A DNA stretch of 49,784 bases from an uncultured bacterium. GTDB taxonomy: Bacteria; Myxococcota_A; UBA9042; PHBI01. The stretch is taken from contig CALHXW010000368.1 in NCBI GenBank assembly GCA_938040325.1, positions 1 through 49,784 of the forward strand. The letters are read 5' to 3'. Below the pieces are notes generated by a model, which did no database searches, was not told the DNA's origin, and saw only the letters and a list, made by a program, of their open reading frames with translations. The position numbers were made by a program, and so were the translations under genes. Positions 1 through 9,384 of the stretch are shown in pieces (position 1 is the first letter of the stretch; the number at the start of each line of letters is the position of its first letter).

Positions 1-402
1 CAGCTGTCGGGCAACGAATCGACCATCGGCTACTTCGACATCTCTTCACAGACGACCGGCAGCGCGACGTTCAAGCGCCGCGGTACGACGAAGGTTGCCG
101 ACAAAGATGGCAAGCCAGTTGAAGTGGTTCGCTGGTCCGTGAGCGGCGTCGGCGACGGAATCGACGAGCTCTTCGTTGGGAGTCGTGGCCAGCTTATCGG
201 TCTCAAGGGCGACCTCCAGCTGCTCCGCAAGGGGTGGGCCTGGATGGATGATGACGCTGATGAAGGCGACGCCAAGAAGACCGACGCCAAGAAGACGGAC
301 GCCAAGAAGGGCGACGCCAAAAAGGGCGACGCCAAGAAGACGGACGCCAAGAAGACGGACGCCAAGAAAACGGACGCCAAGAAGACCGACAGCGACGATT
401 AG
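1..402 (+). CDS. C-terminal part of an unidentified protein with a DAKKT repeat tail (5' partial)
   Basis: The frame is open from the first base to a TAG at 400-402, so the start lies outside the window. The visible 133 residues hold a moderately structured part, with a strand-rich stretch around FDISSQTTGSATFKRRG and a segment ending in LRKGWAWMDDDADEG. A low-complexity tail of eight tandem pentapeptides follows (DAKKT or DAKKG, residues about 90-129), then DSDD. The tail is highly charged and presumably disordered. I do not recognise the family. The TAG stop is also the first bases of a dispersed repeat (399-545), so the end of this protein may have been set by repeat insertion. Confidence 0.7.
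   Translation, partial: QLSGNESTIGYFDISSQTTGSATFKRRGTTKVADKDGKPVEVVRWSVSGVGDGIDELFVGSRGQLIGLKGDLQLLRKGWAWMDDDADEGDAKKTDAKKTDAKKGDAKKGDAKKTDAKKTDAKKTDAKKTDSDD
268..387 (+). repeat. Eight tandem 15-bp units encoding DAKKT/DAKKG
   Basis: Eight in-frame 15-bp units of the form gacgccaagaagacg follow one another without interruption. Differences are confined to the third base of Lys codons and to the last codon (Thr or Gly). The near-identity of the units suggests recent expansion by slippage or unequal exchange. Confidence 0.9.
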
Positions 403-545
403 CCCCAAGACAAGCGCCATTTTCGAGCGAGGCGAACGCTCCGGTGCTTGCCAGCAGTGTCGGCCGAAATGAAGGCCTTCCGAGCATCGTCGAGTTCAGG
501 TGAGCGAAGCGAACGCACGGACGTGGCTGGCGAGTGCATTGCCTT
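399..545 (+). repeat. Dispersed repeat family 1, copy A (right end missing)
   Basis: From TTAGCCCCAAG at 399 to about 545 this matches the copies at 8077-8257 (reverse strand) and 45296-45478. It shares the left terminal repeat (caagcg..ttttcgagcgaggcgaacg) and an internal block reading gagcatcgtcgagttcaggt followed by gagcgaagcgaacgcac. The right terminal inverted repeat seen in the other copies (cagcgcttg..ctag) is absent, and the sequence runs into part of repeat family 2. The first bases form the stop codon of the preceding gene. Confidence 0.75.
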
Positions 546-569
546 CGCCGAACGCGGTCGTGATTCTCC

Positions 570-636
570 TCATCCCTCGGCCTGCAGCGACGTCAACTCA
601 CGCCAAATGGTCAAAACCCCTGACACGGACCACTAG
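570..636 (+). repeat. Dispersed repeat family 2, copy A (left end missing)
   Basis: The stretch from about 570 to CACTAG at 631-636 matches 24346-24406: gtcaactc.cgccaaa, then the terminal repeat CCCTGACACGGA and the same CACTAG end. Its right terminus (ggtcaaaacccctgacacgg) is nearly the reverse complement of the left terminus of the 24320 copy, so the two copies define a family with terminal inverted repeats. The left terminus is missing here, where it joins a truncated family 1 copy. Confidence 0.7.
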
Positions 637-716
637 GCATCTTCGCGAGAAGCCGTCATCATCGACCCAACCGATCGGAGCCCGATTCCGTTGGCTCCGG
701 AGCTACAGGACTGCTT

Positions 717-1658
717 GTGCGACACCTCTTTCTGATGGACCCGATCGAGTCGGTGTTGGTCGATCGCGACTCGACCTTTGCACTCATGGTGGAGGCGCAG
801 CGTCGCGAGCATGAGGTGCTGTACGCTACTGTCGACAACCTCTTCGCGCGCGACGGAAAGGCCTATGCGGTCGCCCAACCAGCGGAGCTGAGACCCGTCC
901 AGGGCCAGCACGCGCGGCTCGGCGCAGAGCTGACGTTGGGGCTCGATGAGGTGGATGTGGTGTGGATGCGGAAAGATCCGCCGTTTCACATGGGCTACAT
1001 CTTCAACACCTACCTCCTCGACTACGTGTCCCGGCCAACGGTCGTGGTGAACGCCCCAGCAGGGCTCCGCGCCCTCAACGAGAAGGCATGGGCGTTGCGC
1101 TTTCCTGAGCTCGTGCCGACATCACTCGTGACGCAGTCCATGAGCCAGATCCGCGCGCTCGCTGAAGAGCTGGGCACGATCGTGGTCAAGCCGCTCGACG
1201 GCAACGGTGGCGAAGGCGTGTTCATCGTTCGTGCAGACGATCCCAACATCGGGGTGATCCTCGAAGCCTCAACGCGCCATGGCCAACGCAAGATCCTCGC
1301 TCAGCGGTACCTCCCAGAGGCCGTTGAGGGCGACAAGCGCATTATCCTCGTCGATGGCGAGGTCGTTGGGGCGACGCTCCGCGTCCCAACCGGGGTCGAC
1401 CACCGAGGCAACATCCACGTTGGTGCTCGCGTTCAAGCCACCCGGCTGACGACACAGGAAAAGGTCATCTGCGACACACTAGGACCTTGGCTTAAGGCCG
1501 AGGGCCAAGTCTTCGTTGGTATCGATGTCATCGGCGACAAGCTCACCGAGGTCAACGTCACGAGCCCAACGGGCATCCACGAGATCAACGCGTTCGACAA
1601 CGTGTGTCTTGAGGCGCTCATCGTCGATGCAGCGCTCGCACGCCGCGCGGCAAGCTGA
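717..1658 (+). CDS. gshB: Glutathione synthetase
   Basis: ATP-dependent ligation of gamma-glutamylcysteine and glycine, the last step of glutathione synthesis; cytoplasmic. The 313 residues match the usual GshB length. The N-terminus MRHLFLMDPIES fits the family start, which supports the GTG codon at 717. The substrate-binding segment MRKDPPFHMGYIFNTYLLD lies near residue 82. The ATP-grasp part includes VVKPLDGNGGEGVF near residue 157, and the C-terminal EVNVTSPTGIHEINA carries the metal-binding Glu/Asn motif. The gene ends 4 bp before the next start, so the two are probably co-transcribed. No gshA lies in the window. Identification is firm. Confidence 0.95.
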   Translation: MRHLFLMDPIESVLVDRDSTFALMVEAQRREHEVLYATVDNLFARDGKAYAVAQPAELRPVQGQHARLGAELTLGLDEVDVVWMRKDPPFHMGYIFNTYLLDYVSRPTVVVNAPAGLRALNEKAWALRFPELVPTSLVTQSMSQIRALAEELGTIVVKPLDGNGGEGVFIVRADDPNIGVILEASTRHGQRKILAQRYLPEAVEGDKRIILVDGEVVGATLRVPTGVDHRGNIHVGARVQATRLTTQEKVICDTLGPWLKAEGQVFVGIDVIGDKLTEVNVTSPTGIHEINAFDNVCLEALIVDAALARRAAS

Positions 1659-1662
1659 GGCC

Positions 1663-4600
1663 ATGAGCGCCGAGCTCAGCGGGTTCCGACGTCTATTGGC
1701 CGCGTCAGCAGCTGGACTCGTTGCTCTGTTGCTGGGGCTCTCTGGACAAGTACAGGCATCCAGCGGGAGCGATGCGCGCCTCGTCGAGACGTATCGCGAG
1801 ATGCTCGCCGACGATCCGAACCACGAGTATGCGCTTGAGCGGCTTCTCGAAGTGGCGCACGGCGCGGGCGGGGTCTCGGCCCTCGTCACGGACTATCGAC
1901 AAGAGCTCAAGAAGAAGCCGCGATCCTATGCGCGCTGGATGGTGCTCGGTCACTTGCTCCTCGCCTCTGACCGGCATGACGAGGCCTTAGCGGCCTATGA
2001 GCGTGCGTCCGAGATCGCTCCGAAGCGCGCCGAGCCGGTGCACGCGAAGGCGAGGTTGCTCAAGGGGCTTGCCCGCTGGAAGGGCGCGTTGACGGCGTTC
2101 GACATTGCGCTCGAGCGGACACGCGGCACGTCGCGCAAACAAGAGCTCTTGCGTGAGGCCGTGGAGACGGCCGTCGAGGCGAGCTCCGACGTAGCGCTCG
2201 AGCGGTACGCAGCCGCTCTAGTGGCAACCCAACCGCGCAGCGTCGACCTGCGGATGCAGCTCGCGGCCCTGCTTGGTCGAGCCGGGAAGCTCGATCGGTC
2301 GCTCGCGACCTGGAGAGACGCCGAGCGCTTGGCCCGCGGCCGACTGTCAGCGTCGATCATCATCGACAAGGAAATGGCGTTGCTCCAACAGAGAGCGGGC
2401 GATCTGGTGGCCGCGGAGGCAGCGTGGCGACGCGGTCTGAAGAGGCTGAGCAAGCGCCACTATGAGCGGCCGACCTTTCTTTTGGGTTTGCTTGGTGTCT
2501 ACAGGCAACAGGATCGGCTCTCGGAGCTCCTCACGGAGCTGGCACCACAGATGAAGCGGGACCACGCCGTCACAGTGGCGGTGGCACGCATCCACGAGGA
2601 GCTCTCCGACAGACCGTCGGCCATCGCTGCGTATCGTCAGGCGATTGAGCTGCAGCGGGCTGATCAGGAGTCCCGGCTGGCGCTCATTCGACTCGTCGAG
2701 CGGAGCGGTACGCCCAGTCAACTGATCGCCGAGTACGAGGCATTGATCGCCGCTTCGCCGGCCGAGCCACGCTTCGAGATCAAGCTCGCCGAGCTCCTGC
2801 TTCGTCAAGGGAAGTTCAAGCGTGGCCATGGTGCGCTGGTCAAGATCGCTCGGCGCTACTCACGAGATGCTGGCGTCCAGACGGCGATCGTCGAGCTGCT
2901 GCATCAGCATGGGGGCAAGCGAGGCCGCCAAGAGCTCGAGCGGGCCTACAAGCAGCTCGTGAAGCTTGAGCCTGACGACGATGGTCACGTGGTGAGCCTC
3001 GGGCAGCACTACTGGTCTACCGGAGACAAACCCAAGGCTCGAAAGACGTGGAAGCGGCTCGAGAAACTCGGTCGCAATCGAGCCGAAGGGCGCTTTTTTC
3101 ATGCCGAGGTCCTCGCCGACCATGACCTCTTCGATGCTGCCTGGCCGCTCTATCGCGCGGCGCACGAAGCTCAGCCTGACAACAAAGAGTTCATTCGCGG
3201 CTATGCGACGGCTCTCGAGCGAGCCGGACGGGTCACCGACGCCGTCGCCCTCTGGGAGCAGGTCGGTGAGCGCGCCACGAGCGTCGCCGGGGGCACTCGG
3301 CTCGGTGGCGAGGCACGAAAGCGCAAGATTGCTCTGTGGCAGTCGTCCCGACGTCTCACGCGCGAGCGAAGGCGACTGGAGAAGGCATTCGGCGCGTCAC
3401 CGCGTGATCTCGGCGTCGGCCATCTCCTCGCCAGTGTCTACGAGCACGAGCGCCGCTATGAGGAGAGCGTCCAAGTGCTTGAGAAGCTTCTGGGTGCGCA
3501 TCCCAAAGACGAAGAGACGCTGCTAGCGCTCGCCGACAGCTACACGAGGCTACAACGACTCACCGACGGCATTGCGACGCTCGAAGCCTTGGCAGGCGTG
3601 GACGCGTCTGGGGCAGCTGGCCACATGTTGCGCGCTGCGACGCTTGCAGTGGCTGCGAGCGAAACCGCGCGCGCGAACGCGCTGCTTGCGCAGGTGGTTG
3701 CGCTGAAGCCTCGCGACCGCACGACGCTCGAGCAGCTTGGCGATCTGTACTCGCGCCTCGGGCGCTCGGACGAAGCGATCAGCGCCTGGCGTGATGCGGC
3801 CCACGCAGAGCCGAGCAATGCGTCACTGAGCTTCAAGCTCGCTGCGATCTACGCAAGCACCGGGGATGCAGTTCGTCACGAGCTCACCTTGATGCGCGTG
3901 CTGCGTGAGTCTCGCGAGCCAGCCGACGTGCTGGACGCAGGACGCGCGCTCACGGCGGCGGCCTTCGCCACGGGCCGTGCTGAGCGTCTGATGGCGGCCC
4001 TCGAGCCGCTCGCGGATGGGAGTGACCGGAGCGCGTATCGGACGCTGCTTGTCGATCTCTACTGGCGCACCACGCAACTTGCCGCGTTTACCCAGGACAG
4101 GGACGCACTGAATCGAGTCGGCTCACGAGGGCTCGACGTGCTCCTTCAGGCGGTGTCTGACGATGACCTGTCCGTGCGGGGCAGGGCTCTCGACGTGATT
4201 GTTGCGGTCCACCCGGCTGCAGCGACCGCTCAGCTCGGAAGACTCGTTAGAGAGCGCGCGTCTGCGGTGTCGGCAGCTACTGCGCTCGGTCACATTGGCA
4301 CCAAGGCGGCTGTGGCGACGCTCGGGCAGCTTGCGCTCCAGCCTCCGACGCCACGGTCGCGTCGGTTGGGCATCTGGGCGCTCGGGCTGGTCGAGGACGG
4401 AGCCGCCGCCGAGCAGCTGGTGTTGCGGGCGAAGTCCGGCGGAACGCGCGACCGCTTGATGGCCCTCGCGGCCATCGGGGTCAGCGGGCATGTCGATGGA
4501 CTAGAAGGCGCTGTGGTCGGCACCCGCAGCCCGGACACAACGCTCAAGCATGCGGCGGTCTGGGCGCTCGGACGGGTCGGCGACCCCAGCGCGCTGCCTG

Positions 4601-5622
4601 CGTTGGCGCGTCTTGCCGCGCACGCCGAGACTCTCGAGCCCAGGACAGTCAGCGTCTTGGTGTGGGCCCTGGCGCGTGTTGGAACTGCGCCGGCGCGAGA
4701 CACGCTCGTCGACATGCTGTGGCGGCCCGGGCTCAACGGAAGCGACCTCATCTGGTCGGCGCTCGCGGGCGCCGGTGCGGCCAACGACGACCACGTGACC
4801 GCGACGTATGCCTCCATGGCGCGCCACACGAAAGGTTTCATCACCGACCCGCCTGGAATCCTGTTTCGCCCGCCGTCGCCAGCTAGAGACCAGCGGGAAG
4901 TGGACCCCGGCGTTCACGCGCGCATCCAGCAGCTTCTGGGGCGCCTCTGTGCCGGGCCGAACAGGCAGCGCCTCGCTGAGCTGGGCAAGGCGTTGACGTC
5001 GAGTGAGCAGCTTGCGCTGGGTCCGGGCTTCGGGGCTGCCACAACCATCGAGTTCCTGCGGCCCCACAAAGACCTGCTTGTCTCGCTGGTCGAGCGCGAG
5101 GGCGAGCCGCTGCGCGGTGTCTGGCTTCCCGTGCTTGCTCGCTGGGCCCGCGTGGCCCCGGCTGATGTGCCGGTCGACTGGGTTGCGCGGCAGGCCAACG
5201 GCGCGTTGATTCGTGGAGAGCATGTTGGGGCTCCGCTCGCCGCGCTTGAGACGATCCAGCGGTCGCCGACGGACCGAGCCATGGAGGCCTTGGCCCAGAC
5301 CTATGACCCAGACTCCCTAGCCGTCGGGGCGCTGTCGGCACTCGGTCGCACCGTGGCGTCTTACGCCGAGACGCATCCGCTCGTGGGCCGGCTCGCGAGC
5401 CATCCGGTGGCGTCCGTTCGCTCCAGCACGATCGCCGCACTTGCGTCGCTCGCCGTACCGAGCACCTTTCGCATCGTGATCGATGCGCTGGAAGATCCGA
5501 GTCCACTGGTGAGGTCAGCAGCACTGGAGAGACTGCGCCGCTCGTCGGTCCCGCAAGCGCGTCGCGAGCTCTCTCGGCGTCAACGTCAGCCCCGCTCACC
5601 CAAGGCAGTCAACCCGCTCTAG
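1663..5622 (+). CDS. Large exported TPR and HEAT-repeat protein
   Basis: A 1319-residue protein. The ATG at 1663, 4 bp after gshB, is preferred over codons further upstream because it opens a signal peptide (hydrophobic AASAAGLVALLLGLSG, likely cleavage after VQA near residue 33). Residues about 40-790 are helical TPR-type repeats, for example ARWMVLGHLLLASDRHDEAL and later copies with the W/Y-A/G-A-F/Y-P pattern. Residues about 825-1010 and 1240-1310 are HEAT/PBS-lyase-like repeats, such as LKHAAVWALGRVGDPSALPA. The architecture suggests a periplasmic scaffold for protein complexes. No catalytic motif is visible. A cytoplasmic location is possible if the signal is not cleaved. Confidence 0.85.
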   Translation: MSAELSGFRRLLAASAAGLVALLLGLSGQVQASSGSDARLVETYREMLADDPNHEYALERLLEVAHGAGGVSALVTDYRQELKKKPRSYARWMVLGHLLLASDRHDEALAAYERASEIAPKRAEPVHAKARLLKGLARWKGALTAFDIALERTRGTSRKQELLREAVETAVEASSDVALERYAAALVATQPRSVDLRMQLAALLGRAGKLDRSLATWRDAERLARGRLSASIIIDKEMALLQQRAGDLVAAEAAWRRGLKRLSKRHYERPTFLLGLLGVYRQQDRLSELLTELAPQMKRDHAVTVAVARIHEELSDRPSAIAAYRQAIELQRADQESRLALIRLVERSGTPSQLIAEYEALIAASPAEPRFEIKLAELLLRQGKFKRGHGALVKIARRYSRDAGVQTAIVELLHQHGGKRGRQELERAYKQLVKLEPDDDGHVVSLGQHYWSTGDKPKARKTWKRLEKLGRNRAEGRFFHAEVLADHDLFDAAWPLYRAAHEAQPDNKEFIRGYATALERAGRVTDAVALWEQVGERATSVAGGTRLGGEARKRKIALWQSSRRLTRERRRLEKAFGASPRDLGVGHLLASVYEHERRYEESVQVLEKLLGAHPKDEETLLALADSYTRLQRLTDGIATLEALAGVDASGAAGHMLRAATLAVAASETARANALLAQVVALKPRDRTTLEQLGDLYSRLGRSDEAISAWRDAAHAEPSNASLSFKLAAIYASTGDAVRHELTLMRVLRESREPADVLDAGRALTAAAFATGRAERLMAALEPLADGSDRSAYRTLLVDLYWRTTQLAAFTQDRDALNRVGSRGLDVLLQAVSDDDLSVRGRALDVIVAVHPAAATAQLGRLVRERASAVSAATALGHIGTKAAVATLGQLALQPPTPRSRRLGIWALGLVEDGAAAEQLVLRAKSGGTRDRLMALAAIGVSGHVDGLEGAVVGTRSPDTTLKHAAVWALGRVGDPSALPALARLAAHAETLEPRTVSVLVWALARVGTAPARDTLVDMLWRPGLNGSDLIWSALAGAGAANDDHVTATYASMARHTKGFITDPPGILFRPPSPARDQREVDPGVHARIQQLLGRLCAGPNRQRLAELGKALTSSEQLALGPGFGAATTIEFLRPHKDLLVSLVEREGEPLRGVWLPVLARWARVAPADVPVDWVARQANGALIRGEHVGAPLAALETIQRSPTDRAMEALAQTYDPDSLAVGALSALGRTVASYAETHPLVGRLASHPVASVRSSTIAALASLAVPSTFRIVIDALEDPSPLVRSAALERLRRSSVPQARRELSRRQRQPRSPKAVNPL

Positions 5623-5857
5623 CCCCGCAGTCGGCCTGCCCAAACAGGACGCTCTGAGCGCGTCATGCGCGTCTCAAGCGCTGGCGTCTGAGTGCGGATG
5701 CGGACTCTGCCGTCCGTGCCGCCAGCGATCCTGAGAGGCTATCGGGCGGCCTGACGATCGCGTGCTGTCGCGCCGTGAACCAGCGGAGGGCCACACGAAG
5801 ACAGCCTCAGCAACATGCAACAGGTCGATCGGCTTGACGCTGTGGGAAGATGATCCC

Positions 5858-6574
5858 ATGCTCACGCCTCGGGACCCCTCCGCCGGGGCTTCCACGGCAC
5901 GCCCTTCTTCCAGACTCACCCAGATGACGAGGCTCATGAGATCGCCACAGCTGGTCTTGATTCGAGGCGACGGTAACGACGGCAGCGTCTATCCACTCGA
6001 CAAGCAAGAGCAGACAATCGGTAGAGACGGAGACATCGCGTTCAATCGCGACGTCACACTCTCGCCTACGCACGCGACGTTCTACCGTTCCGACGACCGC
6101 CTTCACGTTCGTGACGAGCGCAGCACCAACGGCGTGTTTCTGCGGATCCATGCGCCCACAGCGCTCACGGACAACCAGCTCTTTCTGTGCGGCGAGCAGG
6201 TCTTCCGATTTGAGCGCTATCGCGCGGTGCCCGTGACGATCGGCGTCGACGGCGCCGTCTTCGGCGGCACACCGATCTCGCCATGGCGCTTTCGAGTCAT
6301 GCAGGTGCTGCACGGGGGCCACCCTGGGCTGGCCTTTTGCGCACGCAAGCGCTCGATGACGGTTGGGCGTGAAGACTGCGACATCAACTTCTACCAAGAC
6401 CCCTACATCAGCCACTACCACAGCCGTCTCGAAGAACGTGGCGGGCAGTTTGTGCTGACAGACTTGGACAGCCGTAACGGCACCTTCGTGCGTATCGCCG
6501 ACCAAGCGGTCGTCCAAGAAGGGGACCACCTCTTCATCGGGCGGCAGCTCCTCCGGGTCGAAGACGCAGGTTAG
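5858..6574 (+). CDS. Double FHA-domain protein
   Basis: A 238-residue cytoplasmic protein with two phosphothreonine-binding FHA domains. The first (about residues 30-110) has the TIGRDGD strand, the LSPTHATF Ser/His pair and RSTNGVFL. The second (about 155-235) has TVGREDCD, ISHYHSRLE and SRNGTFV. Both keep the Arg, Ser, His and Asn-Gly residues that contact phosphothreonine. The ATG at 5858 follows GGAAGA at a good distance; a GTG at 5762 would add an unconserved tail. The next gene, convergent on the minus strand, is a Ser/Thr kinase, a natural partner. No output domain is present, so an adaptor role is inferred. Confidence 0.85.
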   Translation: MLTPRDPSAGASTARPSSRLTQMTRLMRSPQLVLIRGDGNDGSVYPLDKQEQTIGRDGDIAFNRDVTLSPTHATFYRSDDRLHVRDERSTNGVFLRIHAPTALTDNQLFLCGEQVFRFERYRAVPVTIGVDGAVFGGTPISPWRFRVMQVLHGGHPGLAFCARKRSMTVGREDCDINFYQDPYISHYHSRLEERGGQFVLTDLDSRNGTFVRIADQAVVQEGDHLFIGRQLLRVEDAG

Positions 6575-6663
6575 CGGCAGGGCAAGGCAGCCAAGCTGAG
6601 TCTCGCAAGACGCCGCTGCGCTGTTGGCGGGCGTTTGTTAGGTCCGCGCGACGCGCCGGTGCG

Positions 6664-7995
6664 TTAGCTGTTGACCGCGAAGAAGGCAGCGACGCCGATA
6701 CCGAGCAGCGCGACGATGGCGAGGATCCAAACCCACGGCGGGCCACTCTTGCTGAGGTCGTTGTCGTCGTAGTCTGACGCCGACATGGCCTGGGTCGGAT
6801 GGATCTTTGCGTCAGGCCCCGATGCGCTGGAGTACTTGCGGATGTCCTCTTCGCTGAGCTGGTTGACGGCGACTGTCTTCTGCGTCCTAAGCGCACGGAC
6901 AGACTTCTCGCCGCCCTGTTGCGTGGGCGATGTCTGCGCGTTGACGACCCCTGGCCGGATCGTGTCGACCTGGATCGGGCTCAGGTCCACGACCGTCGCG
7001 TCCGCGAACCCTTGGCGCCCGGTCGGCTTGCTCGCCAGCTCGCGCTCGATTCGTTCAAGCTCGGCGTGAACGTCCATAGCGTTCATTGGACGCTGGACGC
7101 GGTCTTTCTCGAGCAGCGTCAGGATCAGCCGGTTGAGCGACTTCGGCAGGTCCGACCGCAGCTCGATGGGCGGAATGGGTGCCTCTGACAGGTGCTTGGT
7201 GACGATCTCAATTGGAGACGGCGCGTCAAAGGGCAGCCGGTCGGTGACCAAGTGGTACAGGCACACGCCGAGCGCATAGAGGTCTGAGCGCGCGTCGAGC
7301 TGGATCCCGCGGGCTTGCTCCGGACTCATGTACTCCGGCGTTCCGCAGACGATTCCGGTGCGGGTGCGAAACGACCGGCTACTGTTGGGGTTTCGGTCTT
7401 CGAGCTTGGCGATACCGAAGTCGACGACGCGCACGAAGTCCTTCTGGGTACGCCGGTCTTCCACCATGACGTTCTCGGGCTTCAAGTCCCGGTGGAGCAC
7501 GCCGTTGGCATGAGCTTCGTCTAACGCGAGACAGATCTGCTTGGTGATGCCGACCAAGCGCCGATGCTCGATGGGGTAGTCACGCTCAAGGAGATCGGCG
7601 AGGTCGAGCCCCTGGATGTACTCCATCGCGATGTAGAGCGACCCGTTGTCAGTCTGACCGAAGTCGATGATCTGAACGCAGTTCGGGTGGTTGAGCAGGC
7701 TTGCGGCCTTCGCCTCGCGGTGAAAGCGGGCGCTCAGCTCCGGATCACCCAGCAAGTGCGAGTGAAGAACCTTGATGACGATCGTCTTGCTGAGCGACGT
7801 CTGAACCGCGCGATAGATCGTACCCATCGCGCCGCTGCCGATGGATGCTTCGATCAGGAACTTGCCCGCAACGGTCGAACCGATCAGCGGATCCGCCGGC
7901 TCCTCAGGAGACTCAGCGTTCGTATCTGCCCCACAATTCAGGCAGTAGCGGTAGCTCTCCGGGACAGAGCTTCCACAGTTCCAGCAACTCTTCAA
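6664..7995 (-). CDS. Membrane-anchored Ser/Thr protein kinase with zinc ribbon
   Basis: A 443-residue Hanks-type kinase. The N-terminus is a zinc ribbon with Cys4, Cys7, Cys18 and Cys21. The kinase domain (about residues 46-310) has the Gly loop IGSGAMGTIY, the ATP-anchoring Lys75 in IVIKVL, HRDLKPEN, DFGIAK, the activation loop with TRTGIVCGTPEYMSPEQA, and the RSDLYALGVCLY helix. It appears fully active. A Thr-rich linker containing HPTQAM leads to a C-terminal membrane helix (about 420-441), so the kinase sits in the cytoplasm. The start is TTG at 7995, directly before the Cys motif, with GTGGA upstream; the frame holds no ATG or GTG close upstream. It probably phosphorylates FHA ligands encoded nearby. 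Confidence 0.93.
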   Translation of the reverse strand: MKSCWNCGSSVPESYRYCLNCGADTNAESPEEPADPLIGSTVAGKFLIEASIGSGAMGTIYRAVQTSLSKTIVIKVLHSHLLGDPELSARFHREAKAASLLNHPNCVQIIDFGQTDNGSLYIAMEYIQGLDLADLLERDYPIEHRRLVGITKQICLALDEAHANGVLHRDLKPENVMVEDRRTQKDFVRVVDFGIAKLEDRNPNSSRSFRTRTGIVCGTPEYMSPEQARGIQLDARSDLYALGVCLYHLVTDRLPFDAPSPIEIVTKHLSEAPIPPIELRSDLPKSLNRLILTLLEKDRVQRPMNAMDVHAELERIERELASKPTGRQGFADATVVDLSPIQVDTIRPGVVNAQTSPTQQGGEKSVRALRTQKTVAVNQLSEEDIRKYSSASGPDAKIHPTQAMSASDYDDNDLSKSGPPWVWILAIVALLGIGVAAFFAVNS

Positions 7996-8076
7996 AAGAC
8001 ATCCACGCGGGTCGATTCTTGAAGGGTTGTACCTTGAATGAGACGGGCGCGCCAGCGGGACCGGATGATGAAGAGC

Positions 8077-8257
8077 CTAGTCCCAAAGCAAGCGCTCTTT
8101 CCGGCTACGACTTCCGCGATGCCCTCGCCACCAGCGCCGGTGCATTCGCTTCGCTCACCCGAACTCGACGATGCTCGCAGGGCCTTCGTCCGGCCGACGC
8201 AGGTGGCAAGCACATCGCGTTCGCCTCGCTCGAAAACAGCGCTTGATTTGGGCCTAG
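8077..8257 (-). repeat. Dispersed repeat family 1, copy B (complete)
   Basis: A 181-bp element read on the minus strand. It begins CTAGGCCCAAATCAAGCGCT and ends AGCGCTTGCTTTGGGACTAG, so it has imperfect terminal inverted repeats of roughly 25 bp closed by CTAG. Inside are gagcgaggcgaacg and the related gagcgaagcgaatgc. It lies between two minus-strand genes, 126 bp downstream of the barrel gene stop (8383) and upstream of the kinase, in the same orientation as both. No coding potential is evident. Confidence 0.85.
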
Positions 8258-8382
8258 TTGTAGATCCGGCAATTCAGAGAATCGATGACCTGGTCGTGGT
8301 GGTCCGGTGGGCAGCGACTGGCGGAAAGGGTGGCGCGGTGGCGTCGTCAGCATGACCGCAGGACGCGCGTCAGCGCCGTCCA

Positions 8383-9384
8383 TCAGTTGAAGTAGAAGTG
8401 AAAGCCTGCGCCGATTGCGCCAACGTCGGCACGTCCAAGAGACTCTTGGGTCACGCCGACCTGCGCAGAGACGAAGCCCTCGACCGCGAGGAAGTCGGTG
8501 ATGAAGTGTTCCACGCCGAGTCGCGCGTCCAGCAAGAGTCCAGTGTCGAGGGTCCGGTAGGTCGCGCCAAAGCCGAGGTAGAGGTTGGTCGCTTCGGCTC
8601 GAGCGAGTGCGACCAAGCCGGCGATGCCAAAGCCGAACTGCAGTTCGGACTCCTCTTCAGCAGTCGCCAACGTGGAGATCGAGCCTCGGCCTTCGAGCGC
8701 GACGCCATCGAACCAATACCGGGCCGAGAGCGCTCCCGACGGTCCTGCTAGGCGCGGGTCTAGGATGAGCTGCCCGCCCAGGCCGAAGCGGGAGACGGCG
8801 TCACGAGTGCCCGGTTCATCCTCATCGATGACGGGGAAATAGTAGTGAAAACCCACGCCCACGCTCCCGAGCTGCCCGACGTCTTTGACGCGCCCAGAGA
8901 CGCCGAAGTTTGCTCCGATGTAGGCCTCGATGGCGAACTCGTCCGTAAAGAAGTGCTCGATGCCCATGGCGGCGCTGATGATGGTTCCTGTCTTGTTGAG
9001 GTCAAAGTTGGTGACGTGAAACGAGACACCAAGATCGAAGTAGAAGTTCGTCGCGTCGGTCCGGGCCAGGCTGTAGAGCACGTGGAATCCGAAGCCGAGG
9101 TCGCTGGCGTCACGCCCGGTCGCTTGCTCGAGCACATCGAAGTTCAGCCGCGCGTCGACGCCGAGCTCGTTGAACCAGTAGCGAAAGTTGAGCCCGCCAG
9201 CGCGGGTTGATGGGCCGTCGACCTCGACCGTTCCTCCGACCCCAGTGCGGTCGGTCATGTCGCGCGCGTGGCTCGTCGATGGAGCGGCGCTCCAGATCAC
9301 GACGATACCGACGAGGCACGACCCGAACCACGTCCGAGCCAGGCGTCGCCTGATGCGGCTCCGGCAGCGACTCGACGTCATCAT
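8383..9384 (-). CDS. Exported outer-membrane beta-barrel protein with internal duplication
   Basis: A 333-residue protein. An Arg-rich N-terminus and a hydrophobic segment (SCLVGIVVIWSAA) with a cleavage site near SHA form a signal peptide. The mature part is made of alternating amphipathic strands and ends in FHFYFN, an aromatic terminus typical of outer-membrane barrels. It consists of two similar halves (about residues 60-195 and 215-333). Each runs from an RYWF strand, through ATN-Y/F-L-G/D and an EHFxTDFxxE segment, to VGxGFHxYF. Two ATG codons occur in tandem (9384 and 9381). The start overlaps the stop of the RDD gene, so the genes are coupled. The function is unknown; a structural or porin-like role is inferred. 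Confidence 0.8.
   Translation of the reverse strand: MMTSSRCRSRIRRRLARTWFGSCLVGIVVIWSAAPSTSHARDMTDRTGVGGTVEVDGPSTRAGGLNFRYWFNELGVDARLNFDVLEQATGRDASDLGFGFHVLYSLARTDATNFYFDLGVSFHVTNFDLNKTGTIISAAMGIEHFFTDEFAIEAYIGANFGVSGRVKDVGQLGSVGVGFHYYFPVIDEDEPGTRDAVSRFGLGGQLILDPRLAGPSGALSARYWFDGVALEGRGSISTLATAEEESELQFGFGIAGLVALARAEATNLYLGFGATYRTLDTGLLLDARLGVEHFITDFLAVEGFVSAQVGVTQESLGRADVGAIGAGFHFYFN

Noticed and set aside
268-387. CRISPR-like array
   Set aside because: The units are contiguous 15-bp codon repeats with no spacers, inside a reading frame.
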